This document shows, piece after piece, positions 36,808 through 46,283 of a stretch of DNA of 64,000 nucleotides. Below the pieces are notes generated by a model, which worked only from the letters and a program-made list of their open reading frames with translations, did no database searches and was not told the origin of the DNA. Numbering within the stretch: position 1 is the first letter of the stretch; each line of letters begins with the position of its first letter. Origin of the DNA: Leptospira idonii (GTDB taxonomy: Bacteria; Spirochaetota; Leptospiria; Leptospirales; Leptospiraceae). Where the stretch lies: contig NZ_RQHW01000032.1 of NCBI RefSeq assembly GCF_004770995.1, positions 9,243-73,242 of the forward strand. Direction: 5' to 3'. A program made the translations under genes and the position numbers.

Positions 36808-37566
36808 TCAAGCGACAGACTGCAGGATTCCGTATTTAAACAAAAACCCTTGGCCCAATGGGAATTTTAATCTTTCCGCAAGTTTGAGATCTTCTTGGGT
36901 TTCTATCCCTTCCAAAATACAATGAATGTTTTTCTTTTTGGCGAAAGTCAAAAAACCTTTAAGGATCTCTTCATAAGAAGAATCTTCTCTTAAAATCTTT
37001 AACCATTGACGGTCGAATTTAAGATAACTGGCGCCTTTGAGAAATTCGAAACAGAAAAGATTGTTTTTTCCTCCGATATCATCCAAGGCGAAAGGAACAC
37101 CTAACTCAAGCAGATGGTCCATACAGAATTTGGAATCTTCTACGGAAGCATAATCCGTATTTTCAATGAGTTCGCATACGATCTTTTTTTCGTCCCGCAA
37201 AACATGGCTCCAGTGTTCCGCATGTATTTCTCGACTGAAAACATGTGCGTCGAAATTTAAAAATAAAAAATGAGAGTCTGGCCTGTTTCGGATTTGGAAT
37301 GCTTTCAGTTCTTTCTCGAATTCGAAGAAAAAACCGGGATCATTATGAAGAAGGGTGAACGCTCTGTCCGGTTGGATGTTGCCGCCTTTCGTATAAAATC
37401 GAGCCAATGCCTCAAAGGCAACCGTCTCTTTATCGCGAATGGATACGATCGGCTGGTATTCGGAAGCGAACGCTTTGTCTCTGTAGATTCTCTCTAAGTG
37501 TTTGTAATCTTCCCAAAATTTAGGCAATTGGAAGACATCCAATTTCGGATCGGCAATCGTTTTCAT
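36808..37566 (-). CDS. EAL domain protein (c-di-GMP phosphodiesterase)
   Basis: EAL domains hydrolyse cyclic di-GMP. The 252-residue protein is a stand-alone EAL domain with the key residues visible: FEALARF (EAL motif), the Asn in FLFLNFD, CELIEN, ALDDIGG (two Asp), YLKFDRQW (Lys), LEGIET and GQGFLF. Activity is therefore likely. It starts at an ATG whose ribosome-binding site GGAGGGG lies in the 3' arm of a 10-bp hairpin (37567-37601). It is downstream of a 7TM SpoIIE phosphatase gene on the same strand. Confidence 0.85.
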   Translation of the reverse strand: MKTIADPKLDVFQLPKFWEDYKHLERIYRDKAFASEYQPIVSIRDKETVAFEALARFYTKGGNIQPDRAFTLLHNDPGFFFEFEKELKAFQIRNRPDSHFLFLNFDAHVFSREIHAEHWSHVLRDEKKIVCELIENTDYASVEDSKFCMDHLLELGVPFALDDIGGKNNLFCFEFLKGASYLKFDRQWLKILREDSSYEEILKGFLTFAKKKNIHCILEGIETQEDLKLAERLKFPLGQGFLFKYGILQSVA

Positions 37567-37601
37567 AAAAACCCCTCCTCATTCCAAATTGTGAGAAGGG
37601 G
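37567..37601 (-). promoter_or_regulatory. Hairpin covering the ribosome-binding site of the EAL gene
   Basis: On the minus strand CCCCTTCTCA (37592-37601) pairs with TGAGGAGGGG (37572-37581) over 10 bp, one of them G-U, with a 10-base loop. Five T follow, then the EAL ATG. The 3' arm holds the GGAGGGG ribosome-binding site. The same sequence could act as a terminator for the upstream gene, an RNA thermometer or another translational switch. Confidence 0.55.
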
Positions 37602-37638
37602 GAAAAAGAGCAAGATAAATGATTTTGATTCTCAAAAT

Positions 37639-39687
37639 CTAAAAATGGTTTTTCAGAAAATCTTCCACCTCAAACCCCAGGAAAGTGACGTCATCTTCGC
37701 TGGGGCGTCCAGAACGAAACTCTCCGATGCGGTAGAATAGATCTTCCAAAGTCTGTCCCAAGGAAAATTCCCTGTTCTGCAGCAAAAACTCTTCCAAACG
37801 ACCCTGCCCAAAGGCTTCCCCATTGCCGTCGATTTCCTCGTACAGTCCGTCCGTAAAGATATAGATGCGATCTTTAGGATACAATTCCGAAGAAACGGAA
37901 TGATAGTTCTCTTCGGAAAGCACTCCGATAGGTTTTCCTTTGGTTTTCAAAGGAACCAGTTCGCCTTCCCGAATCAAATACTGCGTAGGATGGCCTGCCG
38001 AGGAATAATGGATTTGGCCGTTTATAAAATCGAAATCCAAAATAAAGGAGGTAAAAAATAAATTGAGCTCTCCGTATTTTGACGTATAACGTTCGTTTAT
38101 TTTTTGCAGGATCAAAGAAGGAGGTTCTTTCGAATTTAGAATCGTTTCCGATTCACTGATGATCATCATCGTGATGAAAGCCGCCCGAACACCATGTCCG
38201 GTTGCATCCGCAAGAAACACTCTCACATATCCAGGATGGATTTCTCTTACGTCGAATATATCCCCTCCTATCTCCGAATGAGGAACGGATCTTTCCACAA
38301 AATGAAGATAAGGATGTCGAAATTTTTTTCTTCTGAGGCTGGTCTCCTGAATGCTTTTCGCCATATTTAAGTCGGAACGAATCAAATCGAGAGCCTTATT
38401 TAAGTTGTCCGTTCTTTCTCTGACTTTCTGATCCAAACGAGTAGTGAGTTCTTCCGCAGTGGCCAAAGCGAAATTGAATTTTACGGAAAGGAAATTCGCC
38501 TGAGAAAAGATAAAAAATAAAAAGCCCAAATGACTGATATAGATGGAACGTATCAGATTTGCGTAGGACAAAAGATCGAAAACCACAGTGCCTAAAAAAA
38601 CGATCCAGCCCAAAAGAAACACTTTGGCACCTACCCTGTTTTCCCGAACGCCCAGATACAAAACGTAACAAAGATAAATACCACAAAACAAAGCTAAGAT
38701 GAGATAAATAACGAAGATGATTTCTATATTAGTGATCAAATACAAAGACGAAAGAAAAAAGCTGACTAGGATCACTGGATAAAGGATTTTACGATTGAAA
38801 TCTTTTTGAAAAAAGGAAGAGAAAATCAAAGTTAAAAAAGGAGGAAGAACTAAAAAGGAAAGAACATCCAACTTCCATTCCAATGCGGAAGGAAAATCGG
38901 GATAAAAACGATGAAGATAATGTTCTTCCGTTACCAGAATGCGAAAGGACATGAGAAGGCAGAATATTCCGAACAACAAACTTCCCCTGTCCATTCTTCT
39001 TTGGAAAAAAAGACCTATATGATACAAACCCATAAACACAAGAATCCCGAAACTGATCGTGTCGGACATCTGCTGGTATTCTTGAACCGATCGTACGGAA
39101 GTTTCGCTTCCGAAAAGAAGAGGACGTCTTGGCCCGGGTTCTTCATCCTTTTCGTTCACTACTTCAAAAACGATTTCATTCATCTCTTTTTCACAAGGAA
39201 AAGCAAGATACGGACGGGTTAAGGATCTGGAACTTTGTTCGGGTGTCTCCGAATACTTTCCGTTTTCGTGAGCCAGTTTTCCGTTCAGATACAATCTGTA
39301 ACTTCCGGGAAACTCATATACTTTTAACCCACAAACTCCCGTTATTTCTTTTGAAAAAATCCTCAGCCGATAGAGAGCTTTTCCTTTTTTAGGGAAGCGG
39401 TCTTCATCCGTCCAAGAGCCTGGAACGGAGATCCATTCCGGCGAAATTGTATCTTTTTTGGATAAATAACCGAAATAGGATTCGTTCCAATAGAACTCCC
39501 ATTCTCCGTTCAAAGAAAATAATTTGTTTTCTTGGAAATCGATTTCGGAAAGGGAAACAATTCCTTTTTCCGCAATCAATTTGATCTGTCCCTCAGGATT
39601 GCATTGAAAGGAAAAAAATATGAAAAACAAAGGCAGGATTCGGCTGCGGAAATACTTTCCCATCTTCCTCACATCCGCCGAATTCAT
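37639..39687 (-). CDS. 7TM sensor-SpoIIE phosphatase
   Basis: The 682-residue protein has an N-terminal lipoprotein-like signal (FFIFFSFQC), an extracytoplasmic beta-domain of the 7TMR-DISM type (about 40-190: SLNGEWEFYWNESYFG, LYRLRIF), seven hydrophobic segments (about 205-415), a coiled coil and a C-terminal PP2C/SpoIIE domain (motifs SEIGGDIFDV, FLADATGHGVRAAF, IFTDGLYE, EDDVTFLGF). All metal residues are kept. It is a second receptor-type phosphatase in this block; its partner is unknown. Confidence 0.87.
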   Translation of the reverse strand: MNSADVRKMGKYFRSRILPLFFIFFSFQCNPEGQIKLIAEKGIVSLSEIDFQENKLFSLNGEWEFYWNESYFGYLSKKDTISPEWISVPGSWTDEDRFPKKGKALYRLRIFSKEITGVCGLKVYEFPGSYRLYLNGKLAHENGKYSETPEQSSRSLTRPYLAFPCEKEMNEIVFEVVNEKDEEPGPRRPLLFGSETSVRSVQEYQQMSDTISFGILVFMGLYHIGLFFQRRMDRGSLLFGIFCLLMSFRILVTEEHYLHRFYPDFPSALEWKLDVLSFLVLPPFLTLIFSSFFQKDFNRKILYPVILVSFFLSSLYLITNIEIIFVIYLILALFCGIYLCYVLYLGVRENRVGAKVFLLGWIVFLGTVVFDLLSYANLIRSIYISHLGFLFFIFSQANFLSVKFNFALATAEELTTRLDQKVRERTDNLNKALDLIRSDLNMAKSIQETSLRRKKFRHPYLHFVERSVPHSEIGGDIFDVREIHPGYVRVFLADATGHGVRAAFITMMIISESETILNSKEPPSLILQKINERYTSKYGELNLFFTSFILDFDFINGQIHYSSAGHPTQYLIREGELVPLKTKGKPIGVLSEENYHSVSSELYPKDRIYIFTDGLYEEIDGNGEAFGQGRLEEFLLQNREFSLGQTLEDLFYRIGEFRSGRPSEDDVTFLGFEVEDFLKNHF

Positions 39688-39895
39688 GAAAGCTAGTATA
39701 AATCTTTGAGTAAGAGAAGAAAGAAATAATTTTATGGAAAAATCCTAGTTCAAATCCTACCGAATTCGGCAGTTCCGTTTTGTTTAGGTAAGTTTCTTCT
39801 TCCTACCTACAGTGAATCTGAATTTAATTCTTGAATGTACGATTCCTTCGAAAGAATGGAGGAAGAGAGATTCCAAAATCAGAGAGAACCGACTC

Positions 39896-40732
39896 GTGAC
39901 GGATGCCAATAAAGAAGAAAAAGTAATCAGTGCCATCATCTTGCAGGATGTGGAATGCCCCATCTGCAAATTCGCAGAAGTGAAGAACTATTCCCTCAAA
40001 GCGAAAACTCTTCCGATTCGACACAATGTATTTCAAGTCCCTATTTACGAAGAAAATCCCAAGTATTTTCACGTAGATTTCAACGAACTTCAATTCACAG
40101 TCTGCCCAGTTTGTTATTACGTAGGCGCCAACAAATCGGAGTTCAACTCTTTCAACTCACTTTCCGGAACGGAAAAACATACGGACACGGACAAAAGAAT
40201 CATCAATTATTGGGAAGCGAACTCGAAACAAATCAAAGCGCAGTTCAGCCAAATCCAAGTGAACGAAGAATCGTTTTTGGATCCCAGACCTGCCGAAGCG
40301 GTATTGCTCAGCGTAAATCTAGCGATCTACAAAGCCACTGTGGAAATTCACGGAAAAGTTCCCTACAGTATGATCAAAAGAGCCCATCGTTATCTAAGAC
40401 TTTATTCGTTGAAATTTAAATACAACAAAGTCATGGACGATTCTCTTTTGAAAAAAACGGTAGCAGACTTGGAAGAAGTGTTTCGCCTTTCCGATTTTCC
40501 GGAAAAGGCGTATGAGTTCGAGGTTTGTTATTTGATCGTTGCCTGCTCCATCAAATTGGGAGATGAAACGAAAGCGGGAGAATACATAAAAGTTCTGGAT
40601 ATCACCAAAGCAGAGTTAGCACAGGAAGCGAAGACAAATCCGAAAGTCCCTTTGCAGGAAGTTACTAAATGGTCCACAAAAGCGAAGGAACTTTGGCAAA
40701 ACAGACAAGATCCTGAGATTTGGAATCTATAA
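39896..40732 (+). CDS. DUF2225 family protein
   Basis: The protein has two zinc-type Cys pairs, VECPICKF and TVCPVCYYVG, followed by a helical, TPR-like C-terminal part (about 130-278; YEFEVCYLIVACSIKLGDE), as in DUF2225 proteins. I take the GTG at 39896 (278 residues) as start because AGAGAGA lies upstream and the Cys motif then stands near the N-terminus; a GTG at 39812 would add 28 residues and has no ribosome-binding site. The function is not known. ruvA follows 52 bases downstream. Confidence 0.8.
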   Translation: MTDANKEEKVISAIILQDVECPICKFAEVKNYSLKAKTLPIRHNVFQVPIYEENPKYFHVDFNELQFTVCPVCYYVGANKSEFNSFNSLSGTEKHTDTDKRIINYWEANSKQIKAQFSQIQVNEESFLDPRPAEAVLLSVNLAIYKATVEIHGKVPYSMIKRAHRYLRLYSLKFKYNKVMDDSLLKKTVADLEEVFRLSDFPEKAYEFEVCYLIVACSIKLGDETKAGEYIKVLDITKAELAQEAKTNPKVPLQEVTKWSTKAKELWQNRQDPEIWNL

Positions 40733-40784
40733 TTCCCATTTTGACTTGCTTCCTCTACTTGTTTTCCTAATCTGCAAGTAAACT

Positions 40785-41378
40785 ATGATTGCCAGCTTAC
40801 GAGGAACCCTCCTTCGACTTGATTTGGATTCCATACTCATCGAAGTTTCAGGAGTGGGTTATGAAGTTCTCATTCCCTTCCCCCTTCATCTCAGTTTGAG
40901 AGAATCCGTTGGAAAGGAAGTGTATCTGCATATCTTTCATTCCATTACGGACAGAGGCCAAAAACTATTCGGTTTCCCCAGCAATAAAGACAGGGAACTT
41001 TTTAAGCTCATCAAATCCCTCCATGGAATCGGAGAACTCACCGCTTTAAAAATTCTTTCTTTCTTCCAAGCGGACGAATTGTACCAAATCGCCCAGGCGG
41101 ATGACCGTAAAACTTTGGAAAAAATTCCCAAAGTGAAAGGGAAAACTTCCGAGAAAATTTTATTCGAAATCAAACAAAATCTGAAAAAACTGGAATCGTT
41201 TCTACAAGAATCCACTAGGGAATCGGTTCCAGCCAATGTACAAGACGACTTAGCGATCCTTGCATTGATTCAATTGGGATACGATGAAAAAACCGCCAAA
41301 AGAGAGGTAGATGCGATTAGAAAAACATCTCCCGACCTGGAAGCGGGAGAGATTGTACGTAAAGTCATCACCCGCTAA
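40785..41378 (+). CDS. ruvA: Holliday junction branch migration protein RuvA
   Basis: RuvA binds four-way junctions and directs RuvB. The 197-residue product starts MIASLRGTLLRL, with the OB domain (GVGYEVLIPFP), HhH motifs (LHGIGELTALKILSF and IPKVKGKTSEKILFEIK) and the C-terminal domain III (LIQLGYDEKTAKREVDAI) that contacts RuvB. Length is typical. ruvB is not adjacent. Confidence 0.95.
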   Translation: MIASLRGTLLRLDLDSILIEVSGVGYEVLIPFPLHLSLRESVGKEVYLHIFHSITDRGQKLFGFPSNKDRELFKLIKSLHGIGELTALKILSFFQADELYQIAQADDRKTLEKIPKVKGKTSEKILFEIKQNLKKLESFLQESTRESVPANVQDDLAILALIQLGYDEKTAKREVDAIRKTSPDLEAGEIVRKVITR

Positions 41379-41392
41379 CTTGTTTTTTCCTT

Positions 41393-42379
41393 TTACAAAG
41401 AGTGAACGGAATACCTCTCCTGCAAAAAGAGAGGTATTTTCGATGATTTGCTTTTGCCCAACATAAATTCCATAGTCGCATCGAAATCATCAAAGAAAGG
41501 AGGAAGAGGTTTCAAAGTCTCTTCCAAAGGAAGAAAAAAATCGTCCCAATGAATGAGTACAATTTGTTCGGGTCTGGTAACTTCAACAACTTCTTTCCAA
41601 TACTCTTCTCTGTAAGACTCGGGATTTTTTCCGAGTCCTCCTACTCCCAAGTACAAAAGATCCACATCATATTCTTTCAAAGCACCTGGAATAAAACCGG
41701 CACTTCCTTGCACTAATACGGATTTGCCTTCTCTTTCGATCAGAAGAGAAAAAGCTCCTCCTTCCTTATACTCTTCTATTTTTGCAGGAGTCGAAATAGG
41801 CGCCGTGACCTCACCTTCATATCTTGCATGAGGACTGTGCCTGGAAGGAAGAATGGTAATCTTGAATTTCCCGAATTGAAGCGTTTCCTTTGCATTCACA
41901 CGACGGATGAATTTTTCCTCCAGACCGGAACCGAGTCCTATATAAGCGGTGGAATCGCTTCCTACAAGGAAAGCTCCTGTTTGTTTGGCGATGATCCCTG
42001 AATCCATCGCATGATCATAATGGGAATGTACAGTGAAAACAGCATCCAACTTCTTCACTTGTAGTTGGTCCAAAACGTTTTGAATGATCTCAGTATCTGG
42101 TTCAACAGTTTTTAAAATCGCTCGAAATTTGGAAGGTCTTGTAAAAAACCCATCCACTAACAAAGAAGTATCTTTGTCTTGAAACAAAAGACTGGATGTT
42201 CCTAAAAAAGTAATCTTGAGGTCGGAGGTATTCTTTTCCGTGGGGGGAATGTAGAGTTCGGAATACCTGGAGACATCCGTATGAAATGTAAGTAAAAAAC
42301 CAATGCAAAGCACTGCGAAAAAAATAAGAGAAGGGATCAAAATGGCAGAGAGAAACAAAATTCGTTTTTTCATACTCAT
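41393..42379 (-). CDS. MBL-fold metallo-hydrolase, membrane-anchored
   Basis: The 328-residue protein has an N-terminal membrane segment (about 6-32) and a metallo-beta-lactamase domain of the UlaG-like type. Motifs are LKITFLGTSSLLF, the metal motif TVHSHYDHAMD, ILPSRHSPHARY and the late IHWDDFF. It is probably an extracytoplasmic hydrolase; the substrate is unknown. It is convergent with ruvA (14 bases between stops). Confidence 0.8.
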   Translation of the reverse strand: MSMKKRILFLSAILIPSLIFFAVLCIGFLLTFHTDVSRYSELYIPPTEKNTSDLKITFLGTSSLLFQDKDTSLLVDGFFTRPSKFRAILKTVEPDTEIIQNVLDQLQVKKLDAVFTVHSHYDHAMDSGIIAKQTGAFLVGSDSTAYIGLGSGLEEKFIRRVNAKETLQFGKFKITILPSRHSPHARYEGEVTAPISTPAKIEEYKEGGAFSLLIEREGKSVLVQGSAGFIPGALKEYDVDLLYLGVGGLGKNPESYREEYWKEVVEVTRPEQIVLIHWDDFFLPLEETLKPLPPFFDDFDATMEFMLGKSKSSKIPLFLQERYSVHSL

Positions 42380-42423
42380 CGATTTTGAAGGGATTTTCCT
42401 TCCCTTTGCAAGAACAAATGGAA

Positions 42424-42879
42424 CTATTTCGGGCTGATGCTATAATGAAAAAACTCTGTGTCTTTTTCCCAACCTAGTTTTTCATAAAGTTTTTGGGCTT
42501 TGAGGTTATCGGGAGCGGTTTCCAAACTGAGGTAGGCCACTCCTCTTTCCTTTCCGAACTGCACAGCGGTTTGAACCAACAACTCTCCCGCTCCTTGTTT
42601 TCTGAAATTCTCTCTGACAAAAAGATCGTTTAACACCAAGGCAGGCAACATGGAAAGGGAAGAAAATCCGTAGTATAACTGCATAAAGCCGGCAACTTGG
42701 TTTCCTTGCATGAGTAAAAATATTTTACTGTCTCCATTCTCCAAACGGTTGCGTAAAAATCCTTCTGCGGATTTCAAATCGCTCGTCTTTTTATAGAACT
42801 GCCTGTATTCATCGAAGATAAGTGCTGTTTCAGAAAGGCGGGAAAGATCGGGAGAAAGGATGGTAAAATTTTCGGACAT
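42424..42879 (-). CDS. GNAT family N-acetyltransferase
   Basis: The ~151-residue protein shows the acetyl-CoA binding segment VRENFRKQGAGELLVQTAV (motif A, RxxGxG-like RKQGAG) and motif B LETAPDNLKAQKLYEKLGW, typical of GNAT enzymes. I choose the ATG at 42879, five bases after the stop of the upstream lipoprotein gene; an ATG at 42909 would overlap that gene by 25 bases. Substrate is unknown. Confidence 0.82.
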   Translation of the reverse strand: MSENFTILSPDLSRLSETALIFDEYRQFYKKTSDLKSAEGFLRNRLENGDSKIFLLMQGNQVAGFMQLYYGFSSLSMLPALVLNDLFVRENFRKQGAGELLVQTAVQFGKERGVAYLSLETAPDNLKAQKLYEKLGWEKDTEFFHYSISPK

Positions 42880-42884
42880 AGATG

Positions 42885-43469
42885 TTAAAACATCCGAAGG
42901 AGCATCCATTTACCATCTATTTTTTGGAATATAGGATTGATCAAGTAACGAGCATTTTTCGGATTTTCCAAAAATCGGAATTGAACTTCCGATTCAAGGG
43001 AGGAATCGAAAAAATAATCCACATAAATCAATTTTGCGGATTGAAACGCTTTTTGGATGGTAAGATTTCCAGTGGTCTTTTTTTTCTCGTCTAACAAATC
43101 GCCTCTCCAAAAATTGGTGGCAAAATACCCTTTGGGATCCGCGAGATCTTTCAGAACTTCATCTTTTGTCCAATGACCTTTCGCATCCACAAAAAGTCCC
43201 GTTTCAGGATGTACCCATTCGGGAAGATGATTTAAGTTCCCAGCACATATATCGGAAAGAAGGATTTCAATCAGAGATAAGATGAGTTTTGCATCTTCCG
43301 GTTTTCCTTGTTTGCCGTAGATCGTACCTATCTCGACAGAAAAAGGACAGACAAGAGGGGCTGCTAATATAGGATCCATTTCCCTGGTTCCTGCCTTTGC
43401 CTCGAAAGAGTTACATCGAACCAAAAAACAAACCAGAAATACGAAAGATACAAAATGTTTAATATACAT
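42885..43469 (-). CDS. Hypothetical lipoprotein
   Basis: I do not recognise the family. The 194-residue product has a signal peptide ending CFLVRC (lipobox LVRC, Cys 19) and a mature part with SDICAGNLNHLPEWVHPETG and KIDGKWMLLRMF, which resembles a nuclear-transport-factor-2-like fold at its end; that fold is a guess. Its ATG overlaps the upstream TPR-Mrr stop (TAATG), so it is coupled to it. Confidence 0.65.
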   Translation of the reverse strand: MYIKHFVSFVFLVCFLVRCNSFEAKAGTREMDPILAAPLVCPFSVEIGTIYGKQGKPEDAKLILSLIEILLSDICAGNLNHLPEWVHPETGLFVDAKGHWTKDEVLKDLADPKGYFATNFWRGDLLDEKKKTTGNLTIQKAFQSAKLIYVDYFFDSSLESEVQFRFLENPKNARYLINPIFQKIDGKWMLLRMF

Positions 43470-45013
43470 TACATTGTCCTTTCCAAAAGATCTTCGAATT
43501 TATCTCCGTTGATGATCTCCAAAGAGTTAGCGCTGGATGCGATGATCTTTTTACCGCCCTCAGTCACTTCGAAGTTCCCGATCACATAACCTTTGCTTGC
43601 ACCTAACTCCTGCATTTGCCCCACCATCTCTCTGAGGAATACGTCGGATACTTTCGCATCTTTCCATTTTCTTACACGAAACAAAGCTCTCTGGTCCACA
43701 TTCTCTTTGGAAGAGCCCAAAAGGTTCACGCCTTCTCCGTCCGTATTTCCCAGTTCTTTCGTGACTCTGTATCCCATTGCCAAAATGATTCTAGTGGCTT
43801 GGTTTTTGAATTGAGTGCCTGTCATTGCGATGAACTTTTCGAATTTATCCAGGCCGACCATATCTAATTTGCCTGCGATTTTTTTCCCGTTGTCGTCCAC
43901 CAAACCTTTGATATTGAACGGTTTGGATGATCTCATTCCACTGAGTTCAAAATAACGTGAGTTAGGAAAAAGAGTTACGGATAAAAGATTCAGCTCTCTG
44001 GTCAAATCGTATTCATGAGAAAGACTGTCCAGATTTCCCAGCTCCCTTTCCAATTTGTATTTTAAATTCGCAAGTGCGACCACTTCCGGATCATCCAATC
44101 TTTCGCTTTCAGCTTCGATCAGATATTCGGAAGCGTCTTCGTATCTTCCCATATACACACATACCATTGCGAAATGGATATTACTTTCTATGGACTCACT
44201 CGTCCAACCGCCTAACTTTGCCATTTCCATACAAAGCCTGGAGTATTTAAGAGCGTCGGGAAAGTTTTGCTGCAGGATGGCTTCTGTCATCAAAAACTGA
44301 AAGATCGTATAACGAACGTATTCGTCTTCCACTTGATCGGAGATAGTGGATGCGATTTTCACTGCTTCCTTATGTTTGTTTTCGCGGGAAAGTGAAATCG
44401 CATATAAAAACCCTGACACTGCTGATTTTTCCAATTGATATGCTTTTTCGAAATATTCCCTTTCTTTTCCCGCTCCAGTCACTCCTGAGATCACTCCTCT
44501 GGCAATGAAGTAGAGGGAAGAATTCATTTTTTCTTCAGGGAGTCTTGCGAAAAAATGATCCGCTATTTTGAATTCTTTCTGTCCGAGTGCCATAAAACCC
44601 AATCTCATACATGCGGTAGGATTGGATCTGTCCGTTTGCAAAGTGTCCAGGTAGTGAAAGAAAGATTCTTCGAAATAATCCTTATTATAATAAATATCAG
44701 CGACTCTGTTGGAGACTGTAACAAGATCGATTTCTTTCGTATAACGGTTATTTTTCTTTATGATTTCCAAATGTTTGGCTTCATTCAACGGATCGTTCTC
44801 CATCGAATAGATTTTTGCCATCACATAATGTCCGTAAGGATTTTGATGATCTTCTTCCAGTTTTTCGCGGACGATGGCTCTAGCGTCCAGATAATTCCCC
44901 AAAGCAGCCAAACTGAGTGCTTTGCTGTAACCATCTCTTTTTTGAGTTATGATGAATGTGAGCAAAAAACCGAGTAATATCAGCCCGATTCCCACAAAGA
45001 TAAAAAATGCCAA
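43469..45013 (-). CDS. TPR protein with C-terminal Mrr-like domain
   Basis: The 514-residue protein has an N-terminal membrane anchor (about 2-24), a long helical-repeat region like TPRs (about 30-340; NPYGHYVMAKIYSMENDPLN, PTACMRLGFMALGQKEFKIA) and a C-terminal Mrr-type nuclease fold (about 385-514; FEKFIAMTGTQFKNQATRII, ASKGYVIGNFEVTEGGKKI). The catalytic-type motif is degenerate: DGEGVN with Asp kept, but the usual QxK strand is FRVRK. It may therefore be non-catalytic. It is the first gene of a three-gene minus-strand unit. Confidence 0.7.
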   Translation of the reverse strand: MAFFIFVGIGLILLGFLLTFIITQKRDGYSKALSLAALGNYLDARAIVREKLEEDHQNPYGHYVMAKIYSMENDPLNEAKHLEIIKKNNRYTKEIDLVTVSNRVADIYYNKDYFEESFFHYLDTLQTDRSNPTACMRLGFMALGQKEFKIADHFFARLPEEKMNSSLYFIARGVISGVTGAGKEREYFEKAYQLEKSAVSGFLYAISLSRENKHKEAVKIASTISDQVEDEYVRYTIFQFLMTEAILQQNFPDALKYSRLCMEMAKLGGWTSESIESNIHFAMVCVYMGRYEDASEYLIEAESERLDDPEVVALANLKYKLERELGNLDSLSHEYDLTRELNLLSVTLFPNSRYFELSGMRSSKPFNIKGLVDDNGKKIAGKLDMVGLDKFEKFIAMTGTQFKNQATRIILAMGYRVTKELGNTDGEGVNLLGSSKENVDQRALFRVRKWKDAKVSDVFLREMVGQMQELGASKGYVIGNFEVTEGGKKIIASSANSLEIINGDKFEDLLERTM

Positions 45014-45081
45014 TTTCGCTTACTTCCTAGAATCCTATTTTAGTTGGTAAAAATCAGAACCAGGTTAAACCTGTCCTTACA

Positions 45082-45612
45082 GTGACACCACTTTCCTATT
45101 TTTCGTTTGCATGGAGGATTCTTTTGCGAGATCGCCTCTACTCTCTGGCCTATGGTCTGACCGCCAGCCTGCTCTTTTTTGTATTTTATCTCTCTGTACG
45201 AATTCATTTGTCTTTATTCGGTGGTATCTCTTTATCTAGTATCGTTTCCTTTGACAAAACTCCCCAAATTCTTTTTTATTCAAGCCTACTCTCCCTCACT
45301 AGCCTTTTCTTTTTTCATTCCTTGCACCGTTTAGGTGATATCGGGGTGATGATGGCGGTCGGAGGGAACCGTTTAGGCTGTATTTGGCTGCACACTTTGG
45401 TCTTATTTCTATTATTTTCTCCCAGTTCTCTGGTAGGATTCTTTTTAGGGAAACTCATTTCCCCTCCTGGAGACTGGACCCTGGGTTTGGAATTCATGAG
45501 TTGGGGAACAGGAACCGCTTTTTTCATACTTTTAGGTTTTGTAGTCTCTTTTCCCACAATCGGACTCAGTAGTTTTGTAGATCCTTACCGCTCCATACGG
45601 AGACAAAAATAA
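45082..45612 (+). CDS. Small ABC transporter permease (FtsX-like)
   Basis: The 176-residue product has about four hydrophobic segments (residues ~20-42, ~62-82, ~92-122, ~140-165) and the typical N-terminal permease element [14 protein letters not shown]. The loop between segments 1 and 2 is only about 20 residues, where FtsX/MacB proteins carry a large periplasmic domain. The start is a GTG. Its stop overlaps the ATPase gene start (TAATG), so the two form one transporter. Confidence 0.6.
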   Translation: MTPLSYFSFAWRILLRDRLYSLAYGLTASLLFFVFYLSVRIHLSLFGGISLSSIVSFDKTPQILFYSSLLSLTSLFFFHSLHRLGDIGVMMAVGGNRLGCIWLHTLVLFLLFSPSSLVGFFLGKLISPPGDWTLGLEFMSWGTGTAFFILLGFVVSFPTIGLSSFVDPYRSIRRQK

Positions 45613-46283
45613 TGTTGCTCCGGGTCCACAATCTCACCAAAACCTACGGGAAAGAATTCGCAGTTCGTTCCATCTCCTTCGACATCAACCAAGGGGACTA
45701 CGTTGCCATCATCGGACCCTCCGGGTCAGGAAAAACAACTCTTCTTTCTCTTCTGACGGGGATGTTGTCTCCTACGGAAGGGGACATTTTGTTCGATAAC
45801 AAAAGACTTGGGCAATTGTCCAAAAAGGAACTTGCGGAAATGAGAGCCTCCGAACTGGGATTGGTATTCCAATTTTCAGAGTTAGTCGGTAACCTGAACG
45901 TAAGAGAAAACATTCTTCTCCCTGCCCTTTTCACAAGAAAGTTTTCCAATGCGGAATACCAAAGAAAATGCACCTACTTAATAGAACATTTGAAATTGGA
46001 AAATATCCAAAACAAACTTCCCAGAGAACTTTCCGGAGGACAGATCCAAAAAACGGCAATCGCTCGTTCTCTGATCAATGATCCTTCCATTTTATTTGCG
46101 GACGAACCGTCCGGGGATCTTGACCCTGAAAACAGTTATCTCGTACAACTATTGTTAAACGAATTTAACAAAAAAAATCTGTCCATCATCTTAGTCACTC
46201 ACGATATGAAATTGGCATACGACGCCCAGACGATCTACGAAATGAAAGCGGGTCAATTCGACCAAGTGATCAAAGGGAAATGA
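45612..46283 (+). CDS. ABC transporter ATPase (LolD/MacB type)
   Basis: The 223-residue ATPase has Walker [12 protein letters not shown] (residues 35-45), Q-loop ([18 protein letters not shown]), signature [15 protein letters not shown], Walker [13 protein letters not shown] and the switch His in VTHDM. The sequence is of the LolD/FtsE type that serves FtsX-like permeases. It is coupled to the small permease before it and overlaps the ROK gene by four bases. Confidence 0.88.
   Translation: MLLRVHNLTKTYGKEFAVRSISFDINQGDYVAIIGPSGSGKTTLLSLLTGMLSPTEGDILFDNKRLGQLSKKELAEMRASELGLVFQFSELVGNLNVRENILLPALFTRKFSNAEYQRKCTYLIEHLKLENIQNKLPRELSGGQIQKTAIARSLINDPSILFADEPSGDLDPENSYLVQLLLNEFNKKNLSIILVTHDMKLAYDAQTIYEMKAGQFDQVIKGK

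Noticed and set aside
45061..45073. Palindrome CAGGTT-A-AACCTG before the mini ABC operon
   Set aside because: It is short and has a single occurrence; it could be an operator, but nothing else supports this.
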